Source of the DNA: JBKHDT01 sp049974825
GTDB lineage: Bacteria; Pseudomonadota; Gammaproteobacteria; Halothiobacillales; Halothiobacillaceae
Direction of reading: 5' to 3'
DNA: 14,001 nucleotides
NCBI GenBank assembly: GCA_049974825.1
Contig: JBNGDJ010000065.1
Coordinates: 1-14,001, forward strand
The translations under genes and the position numbers were made by a program. The notes under the pieces were generated by a model, which was not told the DNA's origin, searched no databases, and was given only the letters and a program-made list of their open reading frames with translations. Shown one piece after another: positions 13,317 to 14,001 of the stretch (position 1 is its first letter; every line of letters begins with the position of its first letter).

Positions 13317-13450
13317 CCGGAGGCCGGGCCGGTCCTCTACCGCCGCTCAGCGGCGTGCTTGCGGCTCATGCACCACTGGAAGGCCTTCTCCTCGGCCCCA
13401 AAGCAGGATCCCAAGCACCAGTGAGCAGCCGTCATCATCCGCTTGGCTGC
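13317..13450. repeat. 134-bp perfect direct repeat, copy 2
   Basis: Identical to 12876-13009. This copy is the 3' end of the intact hydratase-family gene plus 20 bp beyond its stop codon. Confidence 0.95.
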
Positions 13451-14001
13451 TGCGAGTCCTTCGGCCGGCTTTGAGGCGAACCATTCGGCCCGGGCAATCG
13501 CGAGGGACTCCAACCTTCCAGCCTCGATGACGCGGTTCGCCAGCCCGAGTTCGAGCGCCTCGTCGGCCGTCAGAGACTCCTTTTCGAACAGGATCTCGAA
13601 GGTCTTGCCCATGCCGACGAACCGAGACAGGAACCACGGCAGAGCTCCACACGGCGGCATGCCGGTGTCCAGGCAGCGGTTGATGAAGACGGTCTCCTCG
13701 GACAGCACCCGGTAGTCACACGCCAGCGCCGGCGCGAGGAAAGGCAGCAGGATTTCCCCCTGGAGGGCACAAATGACGAACGTGGACGTGCTTCGAACAA
13801 TGGTCACGAAACGCTGCAGCCCGTTCTCCTCGCGGACGACCTCGATCTCTCGGACCGGATCCGGACGCCCTTGGCGCTCTTCTGATCCGGCTGGCGCACC
13901 GAAGATCTCGCCCCACCATCCGTCGAGGTTGGCCGGAGCCAGAACCTGCGGAGGAACGATGACGACCAGCACCTTCTTGCCTCTTGCAGGCAACCGCTGC
14001 A
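13337..14001 (-). CDS. Enoyl-CoA hydratase/isomerase (crotonase) family protein, 5' end outside window
   Basis: The frame is open from TAG at 13337-13339 to the right edge, so the start is not seen; a TTG at 13993 is possible but unsupported. About 221 codons are visible against ~260 for the family. Crotonase-fold features (numbered from that TTG): VLVVIVPPQVLAPANLDGWW near the start, the core strand FVICALQGEILLPF followed by ALACDYRVLSE (72-99), the loop TGMPPCGALPWFLSRFVG (110-127), and ESLTADEALELGLANRVIEA. This last part resembles delta3-delta2-enoyl-CoA isomerases. The usual glycine-rich oxyanion loop after the first Gly is replaced by EILLPFL, and the position of hydratase Glu144 appears to be Cys. 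Hydratase chemistry is therefore doubtful; isomerase or another acyl-CoA reaction fits better. Its 3' end is duplicated at 12876-13066. Probably cytoplasmic. Confidence 0.8.
   Translation of the reverse strand, partial: QRLPARGKKVLVVIVPPQVLAPANLDGWWGEIFGAPAGSEERQGRPDPVREIEVVREENGLQRFVTIVRSTSTFVICALQGEILLPFLAPALACDYRVLSEETVFINRCLDTGMPPCGALPWFLSRFVGMGKTFEILFEKESLTADEALELGLANRVIEAGRLESLAIARAEWFASKPAEGLAAAKRMMTAAHWCLGSCFGAEEKAFQWCMSRKHAAERR

Noticed and set aside
12876..13450. Insertion sequence or transposon flanked by direct repeats
   Set aside because: No transposase, no terminal inverted repeats and no short target duplication are seen; the repeats are gene 3' ends.
13253..13474. Plus-strand open frames with the same peptide in both repeat copies
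   Set aside because: Their similarity only reflects the 134-bp DNA repeat; they have no SD and are antisense to the hydratase-family coding sequence.

Overview
Layout in brief: a phage-like module occupies the left edge. A long leftward block carrying one complete tripartite (RND) multidrug efflux operon fills the centre. At the right edge sit an enoyl-CoA hydratase/isomerase-family gene and a partial duplicate of its 3' end. The DNA is GC-rich, with tightly packed genes and Shine-Dalgarno (SD) starts. The mixture of genes and the style of the phage-like proteins suggest a Planctomycetota-type Gram-negative bacterium, but this is an impression without any search behind it. A run of exactly 100 N (2639-2738) marks a scaffold gap, so this is a draft or metagenome assembly.

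Region 1 (1-3154, rightward). The end of an unidentified gene overlaps by 4 bp a large repetitive protein gene. That protein has three ~120-residue repeats and a tail-fibre-like C-terminal segment, and the scaffold gap cuts its end. A 127-residue protein with two CxxC pairs follows. This looks like a phage, prophage or virus-like structural module. Its end faces a leftward gene for a small helix-turn-helix protein (3261-3821), with GC-rich hairpins in between.

Region 2 (3942-12677, all leftward). Read in the direction of transcription: a TetR regulator with a recognisable promoter and palindromes, an AcrA-like adaptor lipoprotein, an AcrB-like HAE1 pump, a NodT/OprM-like outer-membrane channel lipoprotein (4-bp overlap with the pump gene), a flavodoxin-fold protein with a compact four-cysteine motif, a receiver-like protein without its phospho-acceptor aspartate, and a second TetR regulator. 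The first four form a self-contained regulated efflux system. The last three are close enough to be co-transcribed and may link it to redox or stress sensing (inference). The adaptor's coiled-coil hairpin is longer than that of AcrA by about 28 residues on each arm.

Region 3 (12876-14001, leftward). An enoyl-CoA hydratase/isomerase-family gene runs off the right edge. It is followed by a 70-residue membrane protein with a cysteine-rich tail, then by a broken copy of the hydratase C-terminus. The two hydratase 3' ends share 134 identical bases at a fixed offset of 441 bp, then diverge, which suggests duplication with recent gene conversion, or an assembly effect.

No rRNA, tRNA, CRISPR array or insertion sequence was recognised. 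The strongest candidates for something undescribed are the direct repeat enclosing the small membrane protein, the flavoprotein plus pseudo-receiver attached to the efflux operon, and the repeat protein of the phage-like module.
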